Of a stretch of DNA of 64,000 nt, positions 10,525 through 25,500 are shown one piece after another. The notes beneath the pieces are model-generated. The model was not told the origin of the DNA. It was given only the letters and a program-made list of their open reading frames with translations, and did not search any database. This stretch comes from Ricordea florida. Its lineage: Eukaryota; Cnidaria; Anthozoa; Corallimorpharia; Ricordeidae. Positions within the stretch are counted from its first letter, which is position 1. Every line of letters starts with the position of its first letter. The position numbers and the translations under genes were made by a program. The DNA is taken from NCBI GenBank assembly GCA_949710005.1, contig OX453276.1, positions 21,776,849 through 21,840,848 on the forward strand, in the 5' to 3' direction.

Positions 10525-13500
10525 GTACGGAACGATAGTGTGTTTTATTTAAATTTTTTTGTATTATGTCAACTACCAATATGGTTGAATGTTCATTCAG
10601 GTTGAGAGATTGTGTGATCGCGTCGCTTCTTCAACTTTGTTAGAGGACAGAAGAGATGCAGTGCGTGCACTCAAGTCTATGTCGAAGGTAAAGCAGTTAA
10701 GTTGTAAGTGGCACTCTTGCATCTGTTTTTCTTTTTTGAAACCTTTACGCATCCTCTTCAAATTGCTGTCAAGTGGTATGGAGCTTCGGGTTTCGTAGAT
10801 GTATGAAAACCTCTCGATTTAATTCCACTTTGACTACTGATTAAAGCTCACGACATGTACAATACTAAACTCTGGGACAGTAGAACGACGGAATGTACTG
10901 AAAAAAACTGGAACATTGCGGGAAACTGAGAGACTCAAATGAAGTGTTTTAAGGACGCAATAGATTACAGAAGTAGCTGACAAGTTTATCTTCCTGTAGA
11001 TGTTTTTTGTGCCCTTATCACATTGCAAAGTGCTTTATAACAGGACATCCAAGTTAGGCCTCTTTGTTTGTATTAAATACCATTTCAGACTATTTCCAGT
11101 ACCCGCATCAAAATTTAATGTCATCAGAGCATGTACATGTAATATGTTTTTTAGGGTTCAGCTTCCCCACAGAAACGTGAGTGGGAGAACTTTTAGAGTT
11201 CAGGTAGGACCTACTGTGGGCTGCTTTGCTGTTCCAATCATCTGACCTTCCTGGTTCCGGTCTAGCACCCAGACTTGCTTCTCACCTGTCAGAGGAGGGA
11301 GGTCAATTGTGGGCTTGGTGTCATGGCATTTCCATTAGGCTTAGGGACTGGGACAAGACCACAGCTCTATTAGTACAATGCAGTTGCAAGTACAGCTGCC
11401 GACACAATGCCTCTTTCTTGAATACTTGATTTTCCTTGGTGTGTGAAGGCCACAATGTTTTGCAACATTGGCAACTTTGATCTTCACCTTCCCCAGGGCA
11501 TAGAATAGTGGTGGGGATTTGGCTTTGAAATTGGTATGTATGTGGTGGGATGATTTTGTTAATTTCGTCATCAGGGCAGGTGTTTCGAGCCAATGAAACA
11601 GAGCTTTTCTGTGTAGAAATGGACACATCTGTTGTGGTGTGACATATGTATACATGTACTTACTCAGTGCTATTTCTTTGGCGGTTTGAGTGGTTTGCAA
11701 GATACATGCAAATGACTGGAACTTGTATTTTTCCAGGTACTTGTAACCCTTGTCTTGGTTTCACGGTTTCTGACCACAGGGTCTGGGTGCCATTGACAGC
11801 TATGTATTCTGTGGCACCAGTATCCAGTTTAAAGCAATTCAGCCTTTAATCCCGAGTTGAGCAGTCAGACAGCCTCCTGTATTCAGAACTTTTTTGAGGA
11901 ACAGAAGTAAATTCATCCCATGTTCTCCCTGGTCTTTGTCTTCAATTCCTTGAGGTTGTGTCCATTTACTGTCTTGGAGGTAGATCTGTGATTAACAATT
12001 TGGAAATGTCCTTTTTTTGCACATACCACAACTAGCATCACTTGGTGGTGATGTCTTTGAGTACCACACCATCCACAAACTGAAGCAGGCTTCTGAACCT
12101 CTGGTAGTATATTTCTGGCTTTCCCCAAATTGAAAAATTCAACCTGAGCTGGTTTGATGTCTCTGTGCATAAATTCATGGCTTTAGGTTCTGGGTTCTGC
12201 TTAACGACTAATTTAAATGGCTTGTTCCAGTGGGAGGTTTGATTTTAATTGAAGTCAATCAGAAACTGAATCATCAAGTACCCTCACTATGGTTCTAGGT
12301 CTTCAATCAAGTGACATTTTGATGAACTGAAGTTGCAATTATCTGCTAATCTTTATAGATCCTGTATGAAGGAATCGATGGATTCCTTCAGTTTTGGGCT
12401 CTTTCTATGCTCTCTCTCTCTCTCTCCTTAATTACATTGTGCCATCCACCAGAATGTCATTTAATGAGTTAATCACCTCACAAGAGACAGTTGCTTCATC
12501 TATTGGAAGCATTTGAGGAATAGCATTGGTACTGTCACCCATAATACAATGGAAAGTATTAACATGTTCTGTTTCCAGTCAAGCGTTCAGCTCTGATGTT
12601 AATATTCTGGACCAGTTGAATCGGCGGAACCACTTTGGCAATTCATCTGCTGCTTGTCAGCTGCTTCCTTCTTTGAAAATTATGTAGTTGCCTGGGAAAG
12701 GAATTTGCTTTGTTGAACTGGATGGAATGTCACAGCAGCGGGTGGGTTGTTTTCTTCATTTCCTGACAATGTGTCTCCACCACTGCTGTCACCATTTACA
12801 GTATGTCATGTTGCAAGGAAGAAGTTTATTCTGCATGTATGCCCAAAATAGCAAACACCAAGAGCATGTGGCCCCCCACATGCAATTGGGCCATACTGGA
12901 TACTGGGATTGACTACAAAAGACTGACGTAATAAGCAACTGATCTAATAGATATCAATCTTTTTTCCCAGAGAATTTTGTTGTTTTACCCCACTGTGGAG
13001 TCATTAATCGTGACCTTCCATGGAAAAACGTGCACTAATGCTTAGCTGTTTAATGGCTAAACACGAACAGATAGTTAACAGATATTAATGATTTTGAAAA
13101 CTGTGCTAACGTTTGTCCTAACGGTCTAGACTTGTGAAATGGTTGCCAACAATTGACCTCGACATGCTGCAATTTGTGATATTTATAGCATAGTGAACTG
13201 GGCACAGGAAATTCTTGCCTTCAAAGGAAATTACTTGCTTTCAAAAATGTTAGGCATCTGTGTGGAACATTTGATCTTCTCTGCAGTTTTAGTTCACTAT
13301 TTTCATCAGAAAAGAATGCTTCATTAGACGACTTACATGTAATTGGGACTCTGAAGCTGCGTTATGAGCAAGTCAAACGTCAAGCTAATTGCTTTCGAAT
13401 CAGTCATTGTGATGTACGCATCAAAACTTTTGAATCCACTGAGTTTAGCATTTGTTAAACACTAGATGTTAAAGCAGGGCTGAGCTAGGAGTCAACACTT

Positions 13501-16500
13501 TCCCATTCCTGTGCTTTAATTGTTATAAGAAACCAGAAAACAAGAAATCTACGGTAAAGAAATATCATGTATGGCACAGCACAAACAACTTGGCTTGATT
13601 GGCTTGAAAAGACAACACTCAGTACTCTAGAGTAGTTGAAATATAATATGATTTCAACAAAATAGACCACAATCGAATTCAAGTTGCCCCAACAAACATA
13701 ACTGGAAGGGGAAATTGTGAAAAAAAGTTTTTCCACGACATTCGAGGCCTGCTTCAGTCACATAAGGGAACTAAGCAGCTGAGGGGAGAATGGGTACAGT
13801 ACCTGCATTTACTGCATAAAAATAAAAACCGTACTTCTCTTCACAAGTTGTTTATCCACAAAATTCAGAATTACAGAAACTTATCTACACAATTACAAGA
13901 CAACTAACATACAAGACTAGCTTAACATTCTAATGGATGATGCTTATGCTTTAATGGTTAAAACGAAATAATGCTCTAATGGATGAAACTAATGCTGTAA
14001 CAGATAATATAAACACTCTAACGGATAATGCTTATGTTTTAACGGATAATGCTAACGCTCTAACAGATAATGCTAATGTTCTAACACTTTCATGAACCCT
14101 TCTAATGAATGACTATCGGATACCTAATGCTTCAATCCATCTGTGTTAGTGTACATTTTCCCATGCAAGGTCACAATTTTTGTGTTCATAAAGACTATTA
14201 AATGTGCATATGACCTTTTGTCCAAGCTCAGTAGTATTTCATTCTTAATTTATTAATTAATAATTATTATCCTGTATTAAATTAGTACAGTAACTTGCAA
14301 ACTAGCTTGTAAAGTCATGTGTTAAGTGGATGTGTTAAGCATGTGTATTGGCTGCTTTTCTCGGAGCAATAGCATTACATGCGTGCTTTGTTTTATAATT
14401 ATTTAAGACCAGATGAGTGATGTGTATCTTTGGTATTTAAATGTTCTGTCACAAATGTTTGATTGAACTCTGTTCCAGTGTACAGTCAAATAGGGCTACT
14501 CTCATCATGCCATTAAGGCGTGGCAGTTTATGTCTAATTGGAAGAAGTATTTTTTGCAATATAGGTTTTATGTAAGTCACTCTTGTTTACACTGACCAGA
14601 GTAACAAACAACAGGCACATTGTACATGAATTCCTTTTCACTGCCTTGGGTATACTGTACTATCTTGCCTGCTGACTAAAGAAATTGCTGCTGTGATGAA
14701 CCTTACTTTTAGAAATTTCGATTGGAAGTTGGAACACAGGCAATGGACTTACTTCTAAATGTCTTGCAAGCAGACAGGTAGGTATAAGCATGTAATGTAC
14801 ACTGTATGAACAAATTTTACTTAGGGAATTATCCTTATATTCTCTTCAGGAGAGTTCCTGTCACCAGCATTATATTTTATACTTGTTGCAATGTTCATTG
14901 TATTGGCAATTATAATCCAGCCACGTTGAATACTGTACAAATAACGCCCAAAACGAGTACAAACATCCTGTGATATTTGTACAGTTGGCTATTTGTATAG
15001 TGGGGAACCTGTTTGACTGGTTTGCCATGATGACTAGGAAATGTAAGTTGATGAAGAAAAATTAAAAATGAATGTTATTTTAGAAACATTTGTTAACTTT
15101 AATTAATTTTACGAACAATAATGAATTAATTTGGCTGCCTTTACTGCATTAAAAGAGAAAGCCATGTTTGTGACACTTACAACAGAAACCCAATAACGTT
15201 GATTATAGGTGAATTCATTGAGAAAAACAGTAACATGGCAAAAAAAACCTGAACGTCGTAAGAAAATAATGTCGTTATAAGAACAAGTGAACTCTCCAGA
15301 TGTTCCTCAATTTTTGGAAGAAAAGAATATGAAATCCATCAACAGCTACTTGGCAGTTTCGGAGAAGCAACAAGAAATGACATCCTTGATGATTAGCCAG
15401 CGCTCGAGTCCATGAGAGGTCATGAAATCAGGAAGCTCATTGCAGCAGCAGTGCTTCAAATGCGAGAACCAGTCAAGTTATTTCAACTTTTTCATCTGAT
15501 CCACATTTTTATCACTCCACCATTGTTGTTCACTCTACCAGTTCCTATGACCAAGCATCATCTCTGTGACAAGATCCAGGGATGAAAATAAAGCGTGGCC
15601 AGTGTAGATGTAGTTTATAGCAGGGCAGAATTTTGTTATTTTTTCTTCAAGGTGTTTTGTTTTGGGAATATTTTTCAGTCAGGGCTTGTTCATTTTGAGC
15701 AATAACAGTACTGTTTCGGTTTTTATTGAAGAAATGCATGATTTTTGTGCTTACGAAACGTTCCCTCTTCAACTTGTAATTGAATCAGATGTTTGCATAG
15801 TTCAGACAAGTCTGCCTATTTTCCCTCCTTTTACTTCGAGTTCCCCTTGTAAAATGCTCCAGTTAATTGAATTTTTAATACACTACATTTCTATTGTGCA
15901 TAATTATTCTATATGAATAATCATGTGCTCATTACAATCAGACCAGTGATGGCACAAGTCAGCTAGACCATGACTCTGGGAACACACCCTACTCTTTTGG
16001 AACAGTGACATGGGTTCTTTTACGTCCCACATTTACAAATTAATTATAAAGAGTTGTTAGACGGGGCCTACGGTTTATCTTTCTTATCCGAGAAGACTAG
16101 AAAGTCTAACAATTTGCTGATGTCATTACAAAAGCAGCACTTTCTACTCAATTATTTTGAGACCATGAGTGCTGGTCTGGCCGGGGTTTGAACCTGCAAC
16201 CTCCTGCATGCTAGTCAGGTGCTCTACCAACTGAGCTAACCGGTTGGCGGTTTATTAAAAACGTAGCATTTTCCTACTTGCAGTTCTTTAGAATGTGGTA
16301 TATGTTTTTGCGGTAAAGGAGTGAACACACAACGCAGCTTGATTGGTGATGTTTTTTGTTTGACATTTGAATTTTTATCGTATGTCACACAAAAAGTGCC
16401 ACAAATCCCTAGCAACAACTAATATTTTTCTTTGGAAAAATATGTTGGATAATAAATCTCTTATTAGATGTTTTGATACATAGTATTGCTGAGTATTTTT

Positions 16501-16548
16501 ACTTGTTTGTTGTATTTTGACTCGTCCCATGGGCTTGTTAAAATACAA

Positions 16549-16580
<32 letters not shown>

Positions 16581-19500
16581 CGCCAAAACATCTAATAAGA
16601 TATATTTAGTATAATGGTTGATTTGTCTTCATGGGATTAGTGGAGATAATGAGAGTTACTCTATCATTGTTTTGGTTAGCTATGCTGTATGAAAACAGGA
16701 ATAGCATTATTATTATTTTGTTTTTATCATTACTTGTACTTCAGAGTTTTGTGTTATTGATATAAGCACAGAAAACATGTCAACTTTGCAGTTTCTATTT
16801 AAGTTAAGTTCTGGGTCGCACTGTTCAAAATATTCTAAGTCAAATGAATAAATAAGGAAATTATAAATGAAGTAAAATGTTGCCCAAAAAGATCAAGGCA
16901 TATCCAGAGTGGACTCATTGGTTGTTTTGAAAGGCCATTATCTGTGTGATCTCAGATCATACATGTTCATGATGAGTAGCACAATCATCACACCATTTTG
17001 CCAATTACTGCATATTCCGGTCCAAAAATCTTTAGAAAGATATAACGTATTCTACTGAAACATTTTCTGTCAACAGAGAACAGCCTTAACTTTTGAGCTG
17101 TTGTATAATTTTAGGTTATCCTGGCACAACTAAAACATAAAAAATCCTGTGTTTGAGTTGAAAATTGCTTACGATAAGAAACTACAATTCGTAAACAGTT
17201 TTTGTAGCACACAAAATAAGGCAAAATTGTCTTCAGGCTCTACTTAAAAATGTGGATTTCTTGTAAACCAGCGTTAGAGATGCCACTAACTTGTTATTTC
17301 TGGTTTGGGCATGTAGTTATCCAAAATCCCCTGAATTTCTAGTGATGTCCAGCTCAAAACAAGCGAGATATTTCTTATTATTTTCTATATAAGTCAGAAA
17401 CACTTTCTGCCATGGTGTATGTGTTCCCAAGGCATAATGTGGGAAGGTACGGTACATCGTAATTTTTGAGGAAATGCTGTACAACCCATAAAACCTTGAT
17501 GAAGTTTTCGTCTTTATGTGTATTCAAATGGATATCGCATGCGTTTAGCTTGACAATATCAATGACATTGATATTGATGAAAATCACTGCAGTCATGTAT
17601 GCATCCACTGTGGGGAAGTCTTTGATGACTTACCAAGCAAAAGGGGGCTGAAAAATGATTTATAAATTGCCAGTGAAGAAATTATTACCTCCCTATGAGA
17701 TGATGAACCGTGTCTGTAGCTTGTATGCATTTTTTGTAAAATAGTTTTAGTTTTTTTTTTTTTTTGCCTTTATTTCACAAATAACGTAAGTGTATGAGTT
17801 ACACCTGTAGCATTAACAGAGTTGGATACAAGCAAGTGCTCCTTTTTGTAAAATTATCATGCCAGCTTTTGAAATTTTAGCTCAGTGTGCTGTATATTGG
17901 TCAGGTTTGCATTGAAACCTACATGTACACATTAAGGTGTTAGTCATGATATTTGACATTGTTTTTTCCCTAGGAATGATACAGAAATCACAGGGCTAGC
18001 ACTACAAACTCTTTGTAACTTGCTCTCCACAGATGGCACACTATTAGGTAAGAAAAGTGATAAAAATTCCACTTTTAATCTTCAGATACTGGTAGTAATT
18101 AGTAATTACTAGTAGATTTGTGTTATAACGTATTATGCAATAATGTACATACAAGAATTTCAACACGCTGATTGGCTGAGAGGGCGTAAATTACCAGTAA
18201 TCCCAAACAGTGCATAAAGATGAAATTGAATGCTGAAATTTGAAATAAATTTTTTTGCATACATACAGTATATATAATATTCACAGTTCTATACAATACA
18301 ATACTTTATTGATACACATGACACCAAGGAGTTCCTAAGTGCCTGTTAAAATGTGTACATGTGTAACAGAGTAAAATTGGTCAATTAAAATTAAAAAACA
18401 CTACCAAAACATTGACTAGCAATTAACTAGTAATCAATAAATCTCTATGCTTCAAGTCATATGTACTTTAAGAGAAAAGATGCAATGACTTTAGATTCTC
18501 TAACCAATTGCAGGAAGCGCATTCCACCGTTCACTGACCAAAAAGATAAAAGATTGATGCATACTGTATTCTCAAGATTGAATGGGGGAAGTTCCAACCT
18601 TGTGCTGAGCCCATATAAATTATATTTAACATTCCTAAAATTGAAAAACTTACTAATATAGGGTACTCTGTGGCCATACATGTACAAGCACTTGTATAAC
18701 TTAACTAGTGACTGGAATTGCCTGCCTTGTTCCAAAGACTTGATATTACCTTTTTAGGAGGTAGTTGTATGAAACAGACTTTGGATGGCCTAAGATACTT
18801 CTTAGTAAACAATAATTAGTGTTCTCCATTTTGGTAGTCTCAGCATTTTCTATATCCAGCCAAAAAAGGGCTGCAACACTCATGATGTGGGAGAACATAC
18901 TGTAATTATGCCTTGTAGAGAGTCTCCATAGTCTCCACAAGCCTACGCCTTTGCACATGCTTTTGTCAGCTGTTCCTTTATATGTGCCTTAAAGTTAGTT
19001 TACTGTGTAAGATCTTAAGTCTATCTTGCATCTCAACTTTCGTATTAAGATGGAATTCATCAGGGTTCGACACCTGGCTACGTGCATTACTAGCCACTGG
19101 CTAGTAATTTGTAAACTTTATTAGCCCGAAACACAACTTTGTTGCCCGGATAATTAATTTTGTCAAAAATCGCTCCATCTTTACAATTGTTTCAAGTGTG
19201 AGGCGATTGTGTGAGGCAATGTGCAAGGCATTGCAACATTAGTAGGCAGAAGACTGGGGACGACACTGACCATTAAGCGCAGAGTCTGGGATCTGGTGAT
19301 GTTTACGATCCACACGCAATACGAAGAAAGACGCCAAAAGATGATATGTTTAAGCCTTCTTTATTGGTATAATCATTACAATTTAAACTTTCTTGTTTTT
19401 CAACTGTGAACGTCAAGTAAACTAATTATATAATATAATTGTGACCCGGAAGGGGAAAGCGGACACCAACGTTTTTTCATTAAACGGGCAAGAAAAACGG

Positions 19501-22500
19501 ATGGTGAACAGTTATAAACGGTTAACACGAGCATTTAAACAGATTCTCTTTCCCTGTAAACGGAAAACCAAAAGCGTTAAACGGTTGGGAAAAGTCCAAA
19601 AATGGATTGAGCAGAACGTTAAACGGTTGCAAAAAATTTAAACAGAAAGCAGAGAACGTAACACGGTTGAACAAAAATAGTTAAACGGAGAGCTCAAAAC
19701 GTTAAACGTTTAAGCAATAAATGGTTTGTTATTTAAAAATTAACCGTTTCAAAAACCCAGCAAGAAAGAGATGTAAACAGAAAGCTGACTTGATTTCATT
19801 TGGTGGGATCAGCGATCAATTTCTTGAGTCAGTTTAATATACAAGAATACTGGACTATTTTGAATCAAAATGTAGCAGATTTGTTAAAGGTTATTTTTAT
19901 TTCAAGAAAAAAAAAATAATTATAATACTTGCACTGGAGTAGATAGAAAGGAAAAGAATGATAATTATAAACAGTCGCACATGAAGCCACAAATTTGCCT
20001 AATTATTGTAACGCTGTGTCAGCCGGTCAAGGTTTTCTAATCACTAAGTGACCTCCAGCATCCCTTGCAGGCCTTCTTTGGGCTTGTCACACAATCCTCC
20101 TAAGAAGGGCTGTGTGGGGGGCTAAGTGACCGGCAGTACGATATTCTTTTCAAATCCTGTAAAACTGATGGCTTTAACCGATTCAAACAATGCCATTTTG
20201 GTTAAGAATCTAGAAGCGCTTCTAGAGACCCCTACGGTTGTAAAAGTTGACACATGTGACCCTCCACGGGAAAACGTACACTAACGCTTTTCCGTTAAAC
20301 GGGTAATAGCGTTAGTCATCCGTTAGTCATCCGTTAGAAAGATCTCTTTAAAGCGTTAGAGCCGTTAGTCCAAGCGTTAGACGTTAGCAGCAAGCTGTTA
20401 GAGCCGTTAGTAGAACCGTTAGAAGATAACAGCAAAGCGTTAGAGCCGTTAGCCCAAGCGTTAGACGTTAGCAGCAGGCCGTTAGAGCCGTTAGTAGAAC
20501 CGTTAGAAGATAACAACAAAGCGTTAGAGCCGTTAGCCCAAGCGTTAGACGTTAGCAGCAAGCCGTTAGTAAAACCGTTAGAAGACAACAGTAAAGACAG
20601 TGTTAGTGCCGTTTACAAAATAATGAGTTAGTTGTCAGCAGCAGGCCGTGAGAGCCTTTAGCAGAACTGTTTACGGATTACAATAACGTTCAGTCAGAGG
20701 CATTAATATTATTCGTCAAGCAATTGAGACGGTAGAAATCAGTAGAAATCTATCGAACGATATAAACGAATATTCGTCACAATTCAATCGCTGTTTTACA
20801 CCAGCATAGACATAGACTGAGACATAGCTGAATAACTACAGAAAATAACAACAATTACGTGGAAGAAAATTATTCCTAATAATTATTATGACCAATACAT
20901 GTCTTAACTTGGCATTTTAATGCGTGTAAATCATTGAAGTATTCACTGGCCCCTTGGGATTTACATGGCATGTCTTTTATTACTATATTACTAGTGGTAA
21001 CCACAGGTTAGAAAGTGCGGCCTAGATGCACTTACCATAATTTCCGGCCGTTTACCCGCGCGGCAGATTACCCGCATCAGTTGATTTTTCCAATAGCGAG
21101 AAAAAAATTTCAACAGATTACCCGCACTGGCAGATAACCCGCACCCCAAAACAACTGTAATTTTAAAATAAACTAGCGAAAAGCGACTTTCAAAATCATC
21201 TTGAAACTCTGACGTGCTCGTTTTACACCGGACATATTGACTCAAAACTGCACGTGGTTACACTTATCGTAAATGATCGGAGATTGTAAATTGTTGTTAG
21301 TTACCTTTTTATAACGTTTTGAATCTAGTAAAAACTTTATCCATTGTCTTTGTTGACATGGTATCCTTTTGCGTGCAATTAGTAAGTTTTCAAACCATTG
21401 TTTTCGCTATTTCATTGAGAATAATGGTGCTTGTAAAAATCTGTCCTCAAAAAAATCGATCTCAGGACCTACTTAGTCTAAGAAATCGCTTGAAACGGGA
21501 ATATACTCTTTAACTCAAGGCAGTGCTAGCTAAGAATATTTCACTGATGCGTCAAATATTCCGGTATTGTAAAATTTTGTGCTGCGAATGTTTGTTTACA
21601 CGCGTGCTGACAATCACCTTTCCTTGTATTTATTGGACAGCAGCAAATTACGAAAATCGTTCAATGTTTCTTTCCCTACAGATAAATAATCCATTTCGGA
21701 TGAAAGAAAGCATGTGCTTCGAAAGGAACGGCAGTCCCGACACACAGAATGCTTTTACATTCAGCGGCCTTTAGAACAAAATTAATATTGCACTCGCGAT
21801 CGCTGTGAAGAAACTGCAGTAATGTTTTCTTGTGTTCGCGATCGGTAACGATTTGAAGGTGATTAAAAGCTATTTGAAGGTAAACATTATTTTGATGAAT
21901 TCATTTTGTAGCAAAGTAAAAAAAAGACTTAAGAAATTGTTTCTCACTTTTGGTCTTTTATTTACCACACGAAAATAGTCGCCAAAGTGGCGACTAGACC
22001 CAAATTTTTAGTCGCCAAGAAAGAAGTTTTAGTCACATAGGCGACCGTACATGTATCTGTCGTAATTTCGAGTCCAGAGCTATTGCTTGGACTTTTATAT
22101 TAATAATGTGATAGTGTAAACCGTAACAGGCCTTCATCACAGCCTGCTGTCGTATCCTTAGATTTACCATTTGATTGCCCAACGCAACTTCTGTATTATC
22201 AAAAACATCTTCACGGACGCTATCGAAACCGAGTCACTGGGTCTCATAAGCGTTCCTGCTCTCAGTTATCCATTGAACCGTTCGCCGTAAGTCGTAAGCC
22301 GTTAGCCGTTAGTTGTAAGCCGTTAGCCGTTAGTTGTAAGCCGTTAGCCGTTAGCGGCTATCCGTTAGCCGTTAGTTGTAATCCGTTAGTCGTTAGCGAC
22401 TACCTGTTAGCCGTTAGCGACTACCCGTTAGCCGTTAGTTGTAAGCCGTTAGCCGTTAGCGGCTATCCGTTAGCCGTTAGCGGCTATCCGTTAGCCGTTA

Positions 22501-25500
22501 GCGGCTATCCGTTAGCCGTTAGCTGTAAACCGTGAGAAAGCTTTATTGGCCGTTAGCCATCCGTTAGCTATCCGTTAGCCATCCGTTAGTTTTTACCCGT
22601 TTAACGGATAAGCGCTAGTGTACGTTTTCCCGTGGAGGGTCACACATTACTCTTTGCTGGGCTTAGAATAGCAAGCAAGCAAAGTGACACTACATTATGC
22701 ACAGTCAAAAAAGCTATCAGTCAGTTGTTGTTGAGGCCAATGTAGCCTACACTTTTAAACTAACAGAACTAAAGTACTGAGTACCAGGAACATGTAAGGT
22801 TTGAGACATTATAAACTAATTTCATGACTTCAGTATTGCATGCATTAATAATTGTAGCCAAGAAATGCTCTTTGCTTTTTGAAACATTTTATTACAAACT
22901 GTGCATATCAAAGCAGAGTATTTTTCTGGTTCAATCATCTTAGTATGCGCTTTAGAACCGAAGAGATACCTTTTTGCAAACCGTATGTGTATACTTTTTT
23001 GGTAAAAGAAAGCCGGTATGTAGTAGTGATTTTACAAAAGCGAATCTACATGTATAAATAAGCGTTTAAAGTAGGAACATGATCACATTTGAAAAGTGAG
23101 TAATGTCAAGGGATTTATGCATCTAATTTCTTATTTTTTGGCTATCCATTTTTCAGAAGGCTTCTGTATTAGATTTAAACAAGACGATCTAAGATCGTAA
23201 GTCGGACAACAGGTAGACGTGCGGCTAAACTTCAGAATACCCGGCCACGATTGCGTGACATTAAAGTTCTACTCCCGCAGTCCCGCAGTCAATAAATATT
23301 TGCATATGGAAACAAAACAAAACAAGCACAATACACGATTATTCCTCGTTCTATAATCCATGTGCCGAAAACAAGCACAATACACATGAATATTCCTCGT
23401 TCTATAATCCATGTGCCGAAAATAAGCACGATACACATGAGCATACCTCGTTCTATAATCCATGTGCCGAGGTCTATACCCTTCTAAAATTTCTTTTCTT
23501 TCCCACTACGGGACTGCAGGACTGAAATGCTAAGGGTACCAAGGTCCTGGTTTCCAACGTGGCATCTTTGTTGTCGTTTCCTCGAGTTTCATCGCGAGGC
23601 ACCTTGTCTTTATCAGCAAATGCTCTTCTGTCACTCTGTCCACATTTTCTGTTCACTGGTAACTCGTTTGATTTCTGGTTTGATTCCAGTGAGACATTCG
23701 CTAAATCATTTGATTCTTTTGCTATTTTCAGTTCGCGGGACGACCCGTTTCGAAATATACGCTCATTACACACGCCATCTTTTAGAGTGAGTCTACCGCG
23801 AACGGTTTGTGGGTCTGTATGTTTGAGCGTAGAAAAGATGACACCATTTGTTTTCAACATATTCGCCATCGACTTCGACATGTAGAAAGAAGTTTGCGCC
23901 CCTATTATGTGTCTGCGGTATTCCCCATTGCACGTGACTGCGATTTGCGATGAAACTCGAGCGTAAACCTATAGTCGGTTGCCCGACTAACAATTATTAG
24001 TTTTAACTAATAATTAATTTTAACTAACTAATTATTAGTATTAGAATTTTTAAAGCTTGGCGAGAAGTGTATTCTCAGTCACACGGATTACGTGATTACA
24101 GTAGGTCAGGAAAGGTCAAACATCAAAATTTGCTTTGGGTGTCTAGCTCTTGACAGGGCATTTTTGTGGGGCCACCTGTGACATTTTTAGGCAACGCAGA
24201 ACTAAGGTTTAACATCATGAGAATAATAGTTTCAAGTTCACTATTCATGTACCATTTGGGTTTCATTGCTGCTAAAATTACCTAAAATTCGCTTCTCCAC
24301 TCGGGCGGTATAATTGGGGTAGTTGGAATAGCCAAGAAATTCGAAATGGCAAGAATTGTCACATTATTATTTTTTGGTTTTGAAAGAACAAGACATGTGC
24401 AATAATCTTCCCAAATAACAGTGTTAGATGTAAGTGCGTTGTTCCGTACGAGCGAAAAGAAAATGCAGCAACTTTCCATTCTGTTGACCGCGGTGGGAAG
24501 CGAGAATGGCATTTTTCACACTTTCCCAGATTTTGAAAAAAAGAAGGGGCCCGGGGATTTTTAATAGTATTTTTGAAAATAACTCACAATAGGGGTTATC
24601 TGGGTAAAATATCGGGAAATCAAAATTTTTGCGACTGTGTATGCTGCTATGATTCTTTAATCGGTAAGTTTCATATGTTGTGTTCAGACACGATACAGCT
24701 GCTCGTTTTCACCGACAAATAGCTGGGTCATTTAAAAGATACTGTAGGTTCAGAGTCACCGTTGTGATAATTATTTTGCTTTAAACGGAAAAGCTAACTG
24801 TTCCTAAACTTTTTGGCTAAAACATTAAACGGATAAGAAAAGCGTTTAAACATTTAGGCTAAAACGTTACACTGATAAGGAAATCCTTTGAACGCTTTTC
24901 CAGTCAGGCTTTCTTTCTTAAATACTGGAACAACATCACTACTTTTCCATACTGTTGGCCATTGTGGATTAGTGATAAAGTAATTGATCACCCAGGTCAC
25001 CGGCTCAGCAATGACAGGGGAGCTTAAAGGCAACAATCTTTGAGAACGTTTGTCACAACTGGCAGCCTTTTGAAGGTTAAGTTAATCCAAGATCTCCCTT
25101 CTGTAATTGACTTTTATGGGAGCGAATTGAAACCTATCATCTCCAGTTTTCTCAGTAATAATCTTGATGCTTGGATGATCAACAAATTCCTCCATTACCC
25201 TACAGTCACCATCACTCTGAACCACCTCAGAAAAAATTGTTGTTGAAAGTCTCTGCCACAGTCAATGAAAGGGTAATCGCACATTCATCTTCTGTCAAAA
25301 TAATCTTTGATTGGTTCTATTCCCTGCTTGGCAACAAAGATCTCATTTTGTTCCAAAGCTGTGTTACAGTGTATGTATTTTTTTCTTTCAGATGAAGTTG
25401 GCAAAGACACTGTTCATACAGCCTCAGATGCTGAATTAGGTGTACAGTTCACAGAAATTTTCATCAAAAACACTGATAACGTCACTTTACTGCTTGGCCT

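Noticed and set aside
16165..16245. Functional tRNA gene on minus
   Set aside because: A and B boxes are present, but the same tail occurs at 59600-59720 and the acceptor stem does not pair. It is the head of a SINE.
20334..20588. 84-codon Asn/Ser/Leu repeat protein
   Set aside because: It is simply the CCGTTAG array of copy B read on the minus strand.
21960..22050. GTCGCC palindromic phrase as a regulatory site
   Set aside because: Looks like part of a dispersed repeat in the centre of copy B. No support for a regulatory role.
22260..22620. CRISPR-like or telomere-like array
   Set aside because: Words are short, degenerate and without unique spacers. They lie inside a TIR element in an animal intron.
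23269..23463. Repeat protein with MDYRTRN units
   Set aside because: By-product of a 51-bp (multiple of three) tandem repeat.
24282..24512. 76-codon minus frame
   Set aside because: No domain, no neighbours and no splice context. Treated as chance or unplaced repeat.
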